Assembly (NCBI GenBank): GCA_030533445.1
Contig: CM060068.1
Span: 12,243,479-12,307,478, forward strand
Direction of reading: 5' to 3'
Length of the DNA stretch: 64,000 nucleotides
DNA from: Cyprinodon diabolis
Lineage: Eukaryota; Chordata; Actinopteri; Cyprinodontiformes; Cyprinodontidae
Both the position numbers and the translations under genes were made by a program. Each line of letters starts with the position of its first letter. Position 1 is the first letter of the stretch. Of this stretch, positions 11,201 through 23,510 are shown piece by piece. Under the pieces are notes generated by a model. It was not told where the DNA came from. It searched no databases and saw only the letters and a list, made by a program, of their open reading frames with translations.

Positions 11201-13680
11201 CAGTTATTAGCAAAAGTAACTTTGCAGTTATATTTCTGATCTAAAATGTTAAAGAAAATTTTTAAATAACTTTTCTGTTATTGGAACTTTAGATATTACT
11301 AGAAGTGTAATTATGAAATGTAAGAAACCTTAAATTAGTAAAAATGTTAATTAAAAGGACTATAATCTGAAAACAGTGGAATCTTATCTGTACACTGAAT
11401 TTGTGTGTGGGGGGATAAGTGAGTTTCAATATAATCATGTAGATGTGATTATATATGTTTGGTTATAATAAAACAATAATTCAAATAGCTTTTTATAGAA
11501 TTTTATATTTCTTGCATTAGATTTGCTATAAAATACTTATGAAATGTAAAAATAATGCGAAATATATTATACAATAGAGAAAAAAACTTAATAACCGAAA
11601 ATAATGAGCAACATGTGGGCAACCAACTTAAACTTAATGTTGAGAGAATATGAGGAGCTTCTCTAGATTATAGATTCTTTAAACTGACCTATATTAAATC
11701 TTTATTTACTCACAAAGTAAGCAAATCCCAGGACTCTTAGACTTTGACTTCAGCAAGTGCTTTTGTTTAGGGATGTGTCACTGAATCAGGGGCTATCCAC
11801 TCTGCCCTTGGGCTGTATAGCTTGCTAAACCCCCACCCACATTTTCAGCTCGTAAAAAAATTTCTCCCCACATCATATTGTGCATAAAAAAATTTGCTTT
11901 GATGATCAAGTTAAAGCAATGCGCCACGTTAGATTGAAAGTGACTTAATGGGGTTAACAATATATATTACTTTTTTAATGAAAAATTAACCCAATGACTT
12001 ACACTGTTATAATATAAGCTGTTACTCTCAACATTGCTTGAAAGTAGTCCAACTGATTTTTTAGATCCGTGTAACAGCAAGGTTCAAATTTCCACCAAGA
12101 ATACTGCCAGGACTCTGCTCATGCCTACAAAAAAACAAAAACATTTTCTTTCAATGCATATTGCTAAAGAAATACACGTAAAATAAAGCTCACCATTAAT
12201 TCAAACTTGTGCACCTCAATGTTGTTTTAAAAAAAATCATTGAATTACTTTTATGTGTTGTACTACCCTGAAATAAGTATGCAAAAGCTTAAGGTCAAAC
12301 TTAATTCAAGGTGCATGCTAATGTTACTAATGCAAGCCTGTTAACACAACTGTATGGAAATAATTTAATCCGCTTCTAACTATGATTGCTTGTGACATTT
12401 ATTATGAAAATTTTAGTCGCCCACTTTATTCTACAGACTAATTCCTTTTCGAAATAAAATTACATCATATGCTTTTTTAAACAGACACTGGTACAGAAAC
12501 ACAAAAAATTCCTAGTATAACTGTGTAGCTAAGTCTCTTGAGCATGTGAACTCTTCGGATCAGTCTGCTTAACACAAGAGTGACATTGATGTTGCCATCT
12601 TTGCCAGACAGCAAGGTTTTTGTTTAAGCAGGCATCCTGAAACAAGCAAGCTTGAAATGCTCAACTGTACACTGCACAGAGTTTAAATAGGAAGTGCAAG
12701 CAGTGTGAGTATATTGGTAAAAGGATAATTACCAGAGCACCCTATTGAGTCCTGTTTGACCTCAGTCCTACACCTTGATGCTTGAAGAGTTGTTAGCGTC
12801 TGGCAGCTTTAGAAAATTCTACAACAGACAGTGCTGAAACACAGCTCCTCAGAGGAGTTAATTTTACTTATGAATGTGGCAAATTGCCTTCAGAGAGGTC
12901 TTGGTCTTTCACACATTGTTCAGGGGAAGCAGGTGACACTGGCTGTTTGGGACCTTAACATTTTCCCTTAATGGACAATTCAAAAGTTCAAGTGTCAAAG
13001 CTAACATACAAGCAAGCACTTGCGAGCTAATGGGGCTCAGAGGTCAAATTCAAGCTCAAGTGAATTTAAACACATAACAAAAGTTAGTTTATTTCCATTA
13101 TTGTGCAAATATCTTTGCATTTTTTGTTTGTTGTTCAAGGGAAAAAGGTGACATAGCCAACATAATAACTGAAAAATTAGAATTGGAATTGGTTTAAGAA
13201 AATAGCTAAATTGACATTTCAGATTTGTGTGTTTTTGCAATTCAGCCCATTAAGACTACAGACTGAGAACAACAAAACAACGAAAAATATCGATACGTTC
13301 CTATTATATTAAATGTCAATTCCTTAACATGGTTGTCATATTAGTTTGAATATTTAAAGGAAAAACCCACAAAAAGTGTAGGGCCAGAGCTAAAAGTGTA
13401 TTGAATGTTCGAAATAACAGTTATTAATGCTTATAAAGGAGGGTGAAAGGAATGCAGTTATTTGTAATATGTGTTAGAAAATGGCTCTGCAACTGCAATC
13501 ATTTAAATATAGAAATCCTACATTTTTACAGTAGTTTGAAGTATGTTAGTTTTGTCAGAGTTATATTTTACTCATTAGCCTATAAGAAGAGAGAGAGAGA
13601 GATGAGACAGAGAGACCATTTTTTCTGTACTATCCTTAATATTAAACACCCATTTGTTTAGAACTGCCTTTCAGTGTTGA
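11201..13680. other. Unannotated AT-rich intergenic DNA
   Basis: No coding domain and no element ends were recognised. About 12540-12960 is less AT-rich than its neighbours but shows no motif I can assign. Confidence 0.45.
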
Positions 13681-13890
13681 AGATAGACTGTTAACTGAGG
13701 TATTGTTAGTTTAAAGTTGTGGTCCAACTGTTTTTGTTTGTTTAACTACCTACTTTTATAAAGCTTTTATCTTCATTAGGTTTTATTCTGCTTTTATATG
13801 TCTTCTGTTTTGTTTAATTCATGTAAAGAACTTTGAATTGATCTTGTACTGAATTGTGCAACACAAATACATTTCCCTTGCCTAATCTAG
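13680..13890 (+). repeat. Teleost retroposon 3' tail fragment
   Basis: The stretch ending GTAAAGAACTTTGAATTG and CAACACAAATACATTTCCCT, followed by TTGCCTA, resembles the common 3' tails of teleost LINE/SINE families (AAAGCACTTTGAATTG..., ending in short TTGCC-type repeats). No 5' body or coding sequence is attached. The assignment rests on remembered consensus shape only. Confidence 0.35.
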
Positions 13891-15280
13891 CCCCTGACCG
13901 CCAACTGTGCAGTCTGCCTTTTTATTTTACTTAGATGTTTGAAACTATAGGCTAAGTCATTGTTGCTAGTTAATTTGTATAATCAACATTGCTGATTTTG
14001 GTTATTTACCAAGTTATTTTGGGTATTATGTAAAAGAAGACTACCACCTGGTGTTAGTTCACACTACTATTCACTAGTTTTCCCTGGGTAGATCATTTTG
14101 GTGGCGTTCATGGACAAGTTCTCATAATCATGGAGTAGTGGGAAAATGTCCAGTGGGATTGTCACCCCACCTCCACCCCGAAATGAAAATGTCTCACTTA
14201 TTCTTCAACTTAACACCACAATTTCCAAATTGTGGAAAAATAAAGGGATTTTCTGTTCTATTCTAACTTAGACCTAACTCTTTGAACTTAGAGGTTTAGG
14301 TTTATTAAGGGTGACACAACTCACATGCAAAATATGCTTATTTTCATATTTTTTATCTATGTAATGTTTAAGTGCTTCAGAGTAGAACATCGTTGATAAT
14401 ATATTTAGTGGAAGCTATTCCCACATGTTGTTTTTGAAAAGGCTTACCTTTGATTTATACATATGTGTAATCTACTGTTTATGACTCATTTCCAAACCAG
14501 GCATCCAAAAAATAATGACAGGAAACAATATCCCAGAGGCCCTGTTTCAGTTCTTTTAGTCACCACCAACCCAAATGCAAATACGGACGTCATTTTAGTG
14601 CCATCTCAATGCTCCTAAATAAAGATCCAGCACCATTAGTGTGATAAATGTAGTAATACTTCAGAGATTTCAGCCTTACCAAAGAGTGATTATAATTTCA
14701 AAAACCAACCAACAGAGATATAATTTATTAATATATGACATAAGTGTCAAATATTTCCATGTTATATCTCCAGTGCCATTTATTTGTATTTTTAGTTGAA
14801 GTGGCACTTTTTTTCCCCCTTAGAGGACTGTCAGTATTTGCTCAGCTTTCAACAAGGTTGTAATTCGTCATAAATTGTTACTTCAAATATATCTCCAGAG
14901 AAACTGATTTTGCTATTTGATTGACACAAAAAGCAAACAAACAAACAAAAAACAATTATGAAAGTAATTGTGAATGCTTTGAGAGTAAACTGTCACATGT
15001 CATGATATTGTCAGTCTTTCACCACAACTGTGTGGAGACATGAGCAAAATCTGCAGAAACACCAATACCGGAATTTACATATACGCAATCATATAGCACT
15101 AGAGTTTTTTTTTTTTTTCTTCTTCAAAGGTTCTATATCATGCCTTTTAAGCCTTTCAAAGTTAGACATACATATATTATGAAATATTAACGTGGGCACT
15201 ATGGATTATTCATATCATATGAAATGGTAGTTGTTTCCTGGTGCTATTTTTTTTTTTCAATCCTGAAAGAAAGAAACTCT
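13891..15280. other. Unannotated intergenic DNA
   Basis: No domain-bearing frame was found. 14490-14660 is of higher complexity and might be conserved non-coding sequence; this is a guess from composition only. Confidence 0.4.
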
Positions 15281-15284
15281 CTTT

Positions 15285-16020
15285 TAATTGGACGCTGCCT
15301 CGCACCATGTGGGTGCCGTCCTTTAGATAGCATTGCCTCAGAGCCATTTCAGCATAGTAGGTATGCACCAGTATCATACCTGGTCAATGTGCTGCTCACC
15401 ACTGAAAGATCTTGTGCCAATACTACCAGTAGCAGCAGGCTAACAACACATCGGCCAGCCCACCAAGGCTGGAGACTGATCAATACTGGAAAATTATCTG
15501 GGAGAAAGATGCATTACACAACACTGAAGCACAGTGGCTAAAAGACCTAAGAGCTGACCTTGTGGACCTCCTTAAACAAATCCAGTGAACATCACAATGG
15601 CAGACCTCCAACAAAGATTCCCATGTATGAAGAACTGGACAGCACCAGGCCCAGACATGGTGCAATGCTGTTGAAGAGGGGAACCCACCCTGAATGGCTG
15701 ACCAAGGGCAGAACAGTCCTGATAATGAAAGACCCCCAGAAGGGCACAGTCTGAGCCAACTATCGGCCAATATCTCTCAACAGCATGAAAGTCCCTTTCA
15801 GGCATCATAGCAGCAAAGATAAGCGCGCACATGGACTAACACATGATGAGGCACAGAAACGCATTGGTAAAAACACCAGAGGTGCCAACCACCAACTACT
15901 GGTTGACAGAACAGTCACCTGAGATTGTAAAACCAGAAAAACAAACCTGTGCACAGCCCTGGTTGATTACAAGAAAGCCTACAATACAATGCCACACAAT
16001 GATCATCTGCAGCTTTTTTT
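15285..16020 (+). pseudogene. Decayed R4/Dong-type non-LTR reverse transcriptase
   Basis: Fragments of a reverse transcriptase polyprotein occur in all three plus frames, in the expected order. They are DQYWKIIWEKDALHNTEAQW at about 15477-15540, MKNWTAPGPDMVQ at about 15628, EGTHPEWLTKGRTVLIMKDP at about 15678, ANYRPISL at about 15755, then GKNTRGANHQLLVDRTVT at about 15867 and DYKKAYNTMPHND at about 15967. The DYKKAY-x-x-MPH signature around the first catalytic aspartate, with KNWTAPGPD upstream, is characteristic of the R4/Dong clade (Rex6-like in fish). Many frameshifts and stops and a shortened spacing show an old, inactive copy. The FADD-type second catalytic box was not found, so it is also truncated at the 3' side. 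Confidence 0.65.
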
Positions 16021-18769
16021 CTTGCATTTTTGACAAGTTGCAATAAAAACATCTTGACAGAGAGTTTGACAGTCTGATTTTCTTACAAAATTTGCTCCTA
16101 TCTTTAAAACCTAAAACACTATAAATACCCTCTCCCCTTATTTACAGCTTGTTAGGAATTGCAAAATGAATGCGCTATGGCACAGACATCCTATAGCTTT
16201 CCTCATGTAACTGTGAGTTAAGGTGACCTCTCTAGAGGAGCGTTGAGGGGAAAAAAAAGGAGGATCTTATTTTTTCTTCCCATTTCCTGCATGAGTGGAT
16301 TTGAGTGTATGCTTTAGTCCGCTTTTGTCTTCTCTCTGTGCTGTTTCTCTCATCTGCTCACTGCCTTTCGCTTGACATTTCTTCTCGATATAGGTCATTC
16401 TCCATAGGAGGCAGACGAAAGCACAAAAAATGGAAAAGAATAACAGGTGTGTCTGTTGTTTCATGTCACCAACATGCTAATTGTTTCTTCTCATAGGACA
16501 TCCAAAGCTTTAGCTTTAATGTCTCCTATTCCCATACATCTGTTTTGGTTAATTACAGGATGAATTATTATGTTCTTGTCTGTTAAAATACATACAGATA
16601 AAAAAATAAAAAAAAGAACAAGCTTGTAACTTTAAAGACCATAAAAATGGGATTAGAGGCAAAATTCAATGAGAGCAAATAAATTAAGATAAACACCTGC
16701 AGCTACCAGGTTCTTGAATTTTAAGTATCAACTAGAGGGAAAATGACAGCTGACAAAGAAGAGGAGATCAGATTGCATCTGCACCCTTTAGTCATCCAGA
16801 TGTGAAGTCAAACACCAGAGCCTGGAGATAAAGTCATTTGTAAGACAAATAAAGCTAGATAGTAGCCTGCCTCCCTGAAGTAGACAAAGGAGGAGTTGCT
16901 GGGCGTCTCTCTCTGTCATCTGTCGCAAGGCCGAGGCTCAGCCTAGAAACCATCAGTAAGATGATGTGTCTCTGGAGACCACGACGCTTGGGGAAAGAGA
17001 CTGCTCTTAATCATCTGAGACCCACTTCTTTGGCATTTCTCTTATTGCTGTTGGGTGATACTGCAACACTTTCGTGCACATATTGCATATCTATATAATG
17101 CTATTTGCAGATCCCAACAAAATACACCTTTGAGCTGAAATTTCAGACACAAGTCCATAGGATATTTAAACTAGAGTTTTTCCTTTTATGGTTCTGTAAA
17201 AGCTTTTATTAGGCACTGTAATAAGTCTCAGAACAAGGGATGGGCCTGTGTGGCTAATTAGAGATGTGAACTCAAACATGGCTCATCTCTTCAAATAGGA
17301 GCTGGCATGCTCGAGCGGAGAATGACAGAGGGAATCCATCTCTGCTCAGCCCTCCTCCACCCACATCCATTAGGTCTATATGTGTGTGTACAAGCCAGCC
17401 ACTGAGGGCTATTCCAGCCAGACTGCCGAGTGCAGCCAAGAGGATGATCATTTGTTACCAGTCAGTCAGTCAAAAGGTTCCAGGCCACACTGAGACATGA
17501 GGTGAGGCAGCATGACCTAAAGCAAATCTGATGGACACCAACTGTGAGGGAAATAAAATGTTATACAGAATCAATAACACATGCACTGTTATACAAAACA
17601 AGGGAGTCTACCAAGGCTGTGTATCTTTAGCCATGTTATGCTCCAGTGCATCCTAAGCTGAACAGGTTTTTCGTTGTTCTTGACAGTTATGCAAATATTT
17701 ATTATAAAATATACTAAAAGGCATGGTGCTAACAGAACGTGTAAAAAGGGGTGAAGGAATTTAAATCTTAAGAGGACAGATACAGTAAAGATTGAAAATG
17801 TTATTTATATTTGACAAAATCATCTTGATGGTATTCAGAATCAAAGCATTTATATGTAAATCGATCAGTTAAATTGTCATATATTTAAGATTATACTTTA
17901 ATGCTTGGGGCAACTGGATATTAAAAGTGTACCATTCTGGGTATTGGGCTTGTTAATAGCATTTATTTCAGGGTCTAAATTTATAAAATAATGTTTGGCA
18001 TAATTATTAATTTAATTTTTTTAGATGTTTAGGGTTGTATTATGCCATTACTGGGCTTTAAGCGATTTTTATTTAAGCCATAGCTAAACAAATAAGCAAA
18101 GTTCCCCATAAATCTAAATGCATATATTGCATTGCAAGATGCATATATTTTTACATGACTCTTTCCTTATTTTTACAAAGAAAATCTATTCATATTTTGT
18201 TTTTATTTGGATACAAATGAAATAATCAGTTATTTATTATAATGAGGAATAATTTTTATGGTTATTTATTTGAAGCCATCTAAACAAAATTTGATTCATC
18301 ATGTATATGTTGATTAGCCATTTTTTTATTAAAATCAAGTGCAATTTACACATTTCCTGGGCCTTAAAGCCTCACCTAGGTCTTTATATTTCTATGTCAG
18401 TTATCTTGAAAAGGTTCAGAGTATTCCATTTGTCAGTAATGATCCTCTGACCATTTATTTGGCCTATTGGGGGCAGTAGCCTACCAAAAACAGTCTACTA
18501 TTCAGTAAGTGAAAATGAGAATGATGCACCAAATACTTTGATGCTGTTGCCTGATGCCTTTTTCACTTCAAATGATATGCAGATGCTTAAAAAAAATTGA
18601 GTGGGAGGAAGGTTGGTCTGTATTCATTTTCAAACTAAATTGATAAACCCTGACATTAGGGATTTCAGAAAAGCTTAACTGTAATTAATTAATGGAAGAA
18701 TGTTGAATTGGTTAAACAGCCTAAAAAAAAAGGAAGATTTTAAAAAGAGCTCCAAACACAAGATGAGTC

Positions 18770-19020
18770 TACATTTAATATTCCAGTGCCGAGATTGGGC
18801 TCGACTTTAGGCCGGTCATGATGGCCCGCCGGCTGCATTCCCTCCTCCCCGTCTGAAACAAGTCAGATAATTACCTATTTAGATTTCACCCTGACAGCCT
18901 TTTCAACTGCGACTGAAGAAGAGCCGCAGTGAGTGAAAGATAGTGAGACAGTAGGGCAATAGATGAGAAGGGGGTGGCACGGCGAGGGGCATAATAAACT
19001 CTGGGGGATATTAATACCCA
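18770..19020. other. Candidate conserved non-coding element
   Basis: A compact block with balanced base composition inside AT-rich DNA, for example TCGACTTTAGGCCGGTCATG and ATGATGGCCCGCCGGCTGC. It has no long open frame, no terminal repeats and no resemblance to the repeats elsewhere in the window. A regulatory role is inference from composition only. Confidence 0.2.
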
Positions 19021-19510
19021 TTGTTTAACTTGTATGAAATGAATGACAGTCCTTACAGGGATGTTTTCTGCATGAATTGGAATTACATTTTAATGTTGCC
19101 TGTATTTCAGGGGACATTAGTTTTGTCACTAAAAACTAAAAGACAGCCAACAGAAGCACTTTGATGAGTAGAGTGTAAGGCAGACCAATTAGATTTTGAT
19201 GTCCGTTGGGTGTTTCATCTAAATCATTGGTAAAAGAGGGGACATTTGTTTTCAGTAGAGAGGGCTTTTTATCAGCAGTGACTGATATCCAAAACCACTG
19301 GACTGCCTCGGGGCTGGGCTCATACATTCATTGCCAATCATTGATGTTTGCCAGAAACTCGCAGCTACTTCGGCACTAGAGTCCTTCTCTTGTAACATTT
19401 CAAGCTCTTTCAGGGAATTTATACTCATATTGTCCAATTACTATTTACATTACCAACCATGTGTTTAACTGATGGTGTTAGTTAAAACCCTGCACAAACA
19501 ATAGACGGAA

Positions 19511-19537
<27 letters not shown>
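19511..19537. repeat. (TA)n microsatellite
   Basis: About 13 uninterrupted AT/TA units. Confidence 0.9.
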
Positions 19538-19541
<4 letters not shown>

Positions 19542-20539
19542 CATGATTTTTACATTGAATAGATCTGAGCACTTAGTCCACTCAAACTAATCTAGACATA
19601 CAGTTTTTTTTGTATCGGTTTTAACAATATGAGAAATTCAAGGACATTTTAAAACTTTCTATTAAAGGTTTCCACAAAAATTAACATTTCTAACCAAATA
19701 AATGTGATCCCCGATGATGGTTGTTTCCTCATTTTAAGTGAGAAGTCACTAATGTGGGACCAGAATATTAGAAAGATATAAATCAGAGATTCGGTTTTTA
19801 AAACAACGACTCAAGAAAAGTAAACCTTTTCCTTGCTCCCCACAAATGTCCTCTTGGTGGGACACAGTTTATGTTTTATCTAATGCTGAGATAATACATC
19901 TCTTCGTAGTGGTCTGTGACACCTCTGCTTTAACAATTTATATTAACTTCTATTTGTTTTGCTACATCAGTATTTTCCCTTTGCATCTGTTTCGTGTGCT
20001 GTTATCATTTAGGCGTTTGAAGGGTCTAAATGTATTCGTGAAGCATTTGCTCTTTGTCTTTGTTAAAGCCGAATGAGGATTTGAAACAATATTCAGGATT
20101 TTGTACGTTTTATACAAAACGTGTCTTCATTTACTGTATCGGTTGAGTGGAGGATATGACAATTTTTACTACTTGTCATCATTAGAGTTATTTATTCAAT
20201 CTGGGAGTACCTGCCGATGCAGGTTTTGCATCCATATTTACTGTTTGATAGTTACAAACCTATAGAAAACCTTCTGCACTTATTGGAGAAAAGCAGGAGG
20301 CAAATATAACAGATGATGGACAGAGCTTATGTTAAGTTGTTAAGACTGGGAAGAAGAAAGAAATCCACAAGCAGGGTTATAGGGGAACGCCCTTAATTTT
20401 ACGTTATTACATCATGTTTTACTCACCCATATGAGTCTTTTGTCATTTGGAGCCGTTCAGAAGATATTCGGTTAGGTTATGTCCACGTAACGTCTTACAC
20501 AGTCGAGTTTAAGGCACAAACTAAACTGTTTATAATTTA

Positions 20540-20587
20540 TTCTTTATGGTACACCAGCATTCATTCTTTATGGTACGCCAGCATTCA
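20540..20587. repeat. 24-bp tandem duplication
   Basis: Two adjacent copies of TTCTTTATGGTACACCAGCA+TTCA at 20540-20563 and 20564-20587, differing at one base (ACACC versus ACGCC). This is a local tandem duplication with no gene context. Confidence 0.85.
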
Positions 20588-20907
20588 TAACATTCACAAC
20601 ATATTTTTTATATTAATATGTTTTAAAACAAAGCGGAGTGTGTATGACCTCATCCGTGCGCCAGCTACTATTCCATCATCCTGTCCACTGAACTGCTGCT
20701 AGTTTTACTCACATCCCTGGAAGATGTCTAGTGCTACTACCACAGCCTGTCACAACTCAAGTCGGCATGCGCGAATGACATCATACATGCGTCGCTTTGA
20801 AACAAAACCTTTTAAATGCTTTAAATGACTTGCAACTGGGACTATCAGGACTGATATTATTTACATACAACTACAGCATGAATAGCTGAGATCATAGCAA
20901 AATCATG

Positions 20908-21133
20908 CCGGGGTGAGAAACTCCAGTCCTCGAGGGTAGGTATCCTGCAACTTTTAGATTCAACTTTGGTCCAGTACACCTGAGTCAAACGGCTGAATAA
21001 CTTCCTTGCTATGTTGTCAATTTCTCTAGAGTCCTCTTAACAATGTAATTACTTGATGCAAATATGTTGGACCAAGGACGCATCTAAAAATTTCAGGATA
21101 CTGGCCGTCAGGATGTGGAACTGCCTACCCCTG
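20908..21133. mobile_element. hAT-type miniature element (long inverted repeats)
   Basis: The left half reads CCGGGGTGAGAAACTCCAGT then CCTCGAGGGTAGGTATCCTG and CAACTTTTAGA. The right half is its inverted counterpart: TCTAAAAATTTCAGGATACT, ending GGAACTGCCTACCCCTG. The two arms can fold over at least 50 bp. The ends approximate CAGGGGTG, the same family as the better preserved copy at 46297-46506. No coding sequence is present, so it would depend on another element's transposase. No matching 8-bp duplication was found, so the ends have decayed. Confidence 0.55.
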
Positions 21134-21524
21134 CCTCAGAGGCTGCCAACATTTTCTAATGTAGCATGCTCAATAAGCAAAGTGGCAGTATGTTTACTTT
21201 TCACATTCTTTCTGTTGTCTGTGCAAGTTGCCACTTTTTTGAAACGTTGATTAAGAGCAGAAATGATTCTAAATCACAACATTTTTTGTGTTTTTTTCAG
21301 AGTTCATTTATTTTTTTATTATTTTTTTTATTGATCATTTATTTCAAACACTTAATAAAAAGCAAATATAAGTAAATTAATAAAGTCATAACAAAACAAA
21401 ACAAAAAAGAAGAAAAAGAAAAAAACATATGTACATCCCATCATGTTCGAAAAGGAGTAGGAAGAAGTAATAAAACTTATTAAATCCTACCCCTGTTCTA
21501 TATTAACATCTACCTATGTTTAAG

Positions 21525-21770
21525 CATACATACATATCTATATATATACACACACACACACACATACATACATACATATATATATATACATACACATACT
21601 CATAGATACCTATACATATATATACACACATGCATACTTACACATACACCCGTATCTCAAACACATGCACACATACATGCATATACATACACACCCCAAT
21701 TACTATAGACAGTATACACATATCTCTATCTACATATACGTACACATATATCCATACATATCCATAAACC
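21525..21770. repeat. Compound (TA/CA)n and (CATA)n microsatellite
   Basis: Alternating tracts of TATA, CACA and ACATACAT lie inside the 3' untranslated part of the LINE, where replication slippage has probably expanded an originally short tract. Confidence 0.85.
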
Positions 21771-21868
21771 AAAAACCCTTTTCTCTCACACTTTTTTTTT
21801 TATTTTTTCATCTCTCTTGACTTCTTATCGATTTTAATTCATAGTGGCAGAGCAAGTTCTATTCCCCC

Positions 21869-23500
21869 TCAAGCCCCCTCCTCCCTGTATCTTGTAAAAA
21901 TCATTTGTTTATATTTGTTTTTAAACCGGTTGATGTTTGGACATTGCTTCAAATCCATGCTCAGTCTGTTCCATAGCCTCACTCCACTATTTGTTCTACA
22001 AAATCTTTTCCTTGCAGTTCTGTATCTTTGAATCTTAAAATTAGTTATCTCCCTTAAATCATACCCCCCCTCTCTCTCATAAAACAATTTGTCAAGTGAC
22101 TTGGTAATAGCTTATTTCTAGCTTTAAATAGAAATTGTGCTGTTTGGAATTCTATCATACCATAAAGCTTCATGATTTTAGACATTATAAATAGTGTCTT
22201 GGTGTGTTCTCGATATCCAACTTTATGAATTATTCTGATGGCTGTTTTTTGCTATATGAACAGTGGCTCTAGTGAACTTTTATATGTGCTTTCCCATACC
22301 TCTATACAGCAAATTAAATGAGGTAAGACCAAAGAACAGAACAGAGCATGGAGTGATTTGTAATCTAAAAAATATCTTACTTTGGCTATTACAGAGATGC
22401 TTTTAGATATCTTAGTGCTGATGTATTTAATATGAGACTTCCAGCAAATCTTGTAATTTATTATCACCCCGAGAAATTTAGTTTCATATACTTTCTCTAT
22501 ATCAACCCCTCCTATCTGTACCCGTGCATGATGATTTATTTTTTTGTTACCAAATATCATATATTTTGTTTTACTCAAATTTAGTGACAGTTTATTTTTA
22601 TTTAGCCAGTATTTAATATTAATGAATTCTGAAGTGATAGTGTCCAAAAGTTGCTGTAAATTCTCACCTGATCCTATTATATTTGTGTCATCCGCAAATA
22701 AAATAAATTTGAGTTTTTGTGATATCTTACATATGTCATTAATGTACATGATGAATAATTTAGGACCCAAGACCGACCCCTGTGGTACACCACACACAAT
22801 GTCCAAACATCTTGACTGATGAGCTCCCATCTTCACAAATTGCTTCCTGTTTTTTAAATAACTTCTTACCCACTCTAGTGCCAGTCCCCTGATCCCATAT
22901 TGCTCTAATTTGTTAATTAATATATCATGATTTATAGTATCAAATGCTTTTTTTAGATCAATAAAAACCCCAACAGAATATTTCTTGCTATCTATGGAAT
23001 TTGTTGTTTCTTCTATTAGTTCAATTAATGCTTGTGATGTTGATCGATTTCTTCTGAATCCATATTGATTATCTGAGAGTAAATTATGTCTTTCTATGAA
23101 ATTATCTAACCTGTAATTGACAACTTTTTCCAGAATTTTTGAAAACTGTGGGAGAAGAGAAACCGGTCTGTAATTTGTGAAATGATGCTTGTCCCCAGTT
23201 TTGTATACAGGAATAACTTTAGCTATTTTCATATTATTGGGAAATTTACCGGTTTGTAATGATAAATTAAAAATATACATTAATGGTTTGGAGATTCCAT
23301 GAATAACCTTTTTTACTATTTTTCATATCTATTTCATCATAATCAGTAGATGTCTTGCTTTTACACTCGCTAACAATATCTATGATTTCCTTCTCATCCA
23401 CAGGTTTAAGGAACATTGTGCTTGGATTTCTATCTATTAGATTTTTAAATACCTGACTAATATAAACAAAAATTTTGTTCTTCCCTAAATTCCTATCACC
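21869..23500 (-). pseudogene. LINE reverse transcriptase (few lesions)
   Basis: The central minus-strand frame 23280-22252 is 342 codons without a stop and holds the polymerase core: NYRPVSLL (residues 36-43), QYGFRRNRST, VFIDLKKAFDTINHDIL with the first catalytic aspartate (106-122), CGVPQGSVLGPKLF (163-176) and FADDT with the catalytic aspartate pair (195-199). A TAG at 22252-22254 interrupts it, but the same frame continues with QKTAIRIIHKVGYREHTKTL. A frameshift near 22100 leads into the C-terminal frame 22087-21869 (YDLREITNFKIQRYRTARKR, then NSGVRLWNRLSMDLKQCPNI). Upstream, a frameshift near 23300 joins sequence encoding MFLKPVDEKEIIDIVSECKS. So one nonsense and about two frameshifts separate it from an open 3' coding half. 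It would act by target-primed reverse transcription. The missing 5' half makes it inactive. Confidence 0.85.
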
Positions 23501-23510
23501 ACACCAAGGC

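Larger units (their letters stand above)
16021..20907. other. Unannotated intergenic DNA with possible conserved non-coding blocks
   Basis: No coding domain or element end was recognised over nearly 4.9 kb, the longest element-free stretch in the window. Three blocks stand out as higher in GC and complexity than their AT-rich neighbours: about 16890-17060, 17240-17470 and 18770-19020. The first two contain TAATCATCTGAGACC and CTAATTAGAGATG, which include homeodomain-type TAAT cores. A (TA)n tract lies at 19511-19537 and a 24-bp tandem duplication at 20540-20587. Confidence 0.4.
21300..23510 (-). mobile_element. 5'-truncated LINE (CR1/L2/Rex1-type group)
   Basis: A minus-strand non-LTR retrotransposon. 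The coding part runs from about 23500 to a stop at 21869. The 3' untranslated region (21840 down to about 21300) contains GAAAAGGAGTAGGAAGAAGT, two AATAAA-like signals, A-rich runs and a long compound (CA/TA)n microsatellite at about 21525-21770. The 5' end, including any endonuclease domain, is missing; the break lies near 23500-23520. No target-site duplication was identified. The exact clade is not resolved by eye. Confidence 0.8.

Noticed and set aside
19846..20076. Hydrophobic 76-codon frame resembling a membrane protein
   Set aside because: Runs of F, L and V follow from T-rich DNA, and no start context, splice signals or homology are recognisable.
21525..21770. Regular CATA/CACA repeats resembling an array
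   Set aside because: Units of 2-4 bp without spacers are a microsatellite, not a CRISPR array, and the context is eukaryotic.
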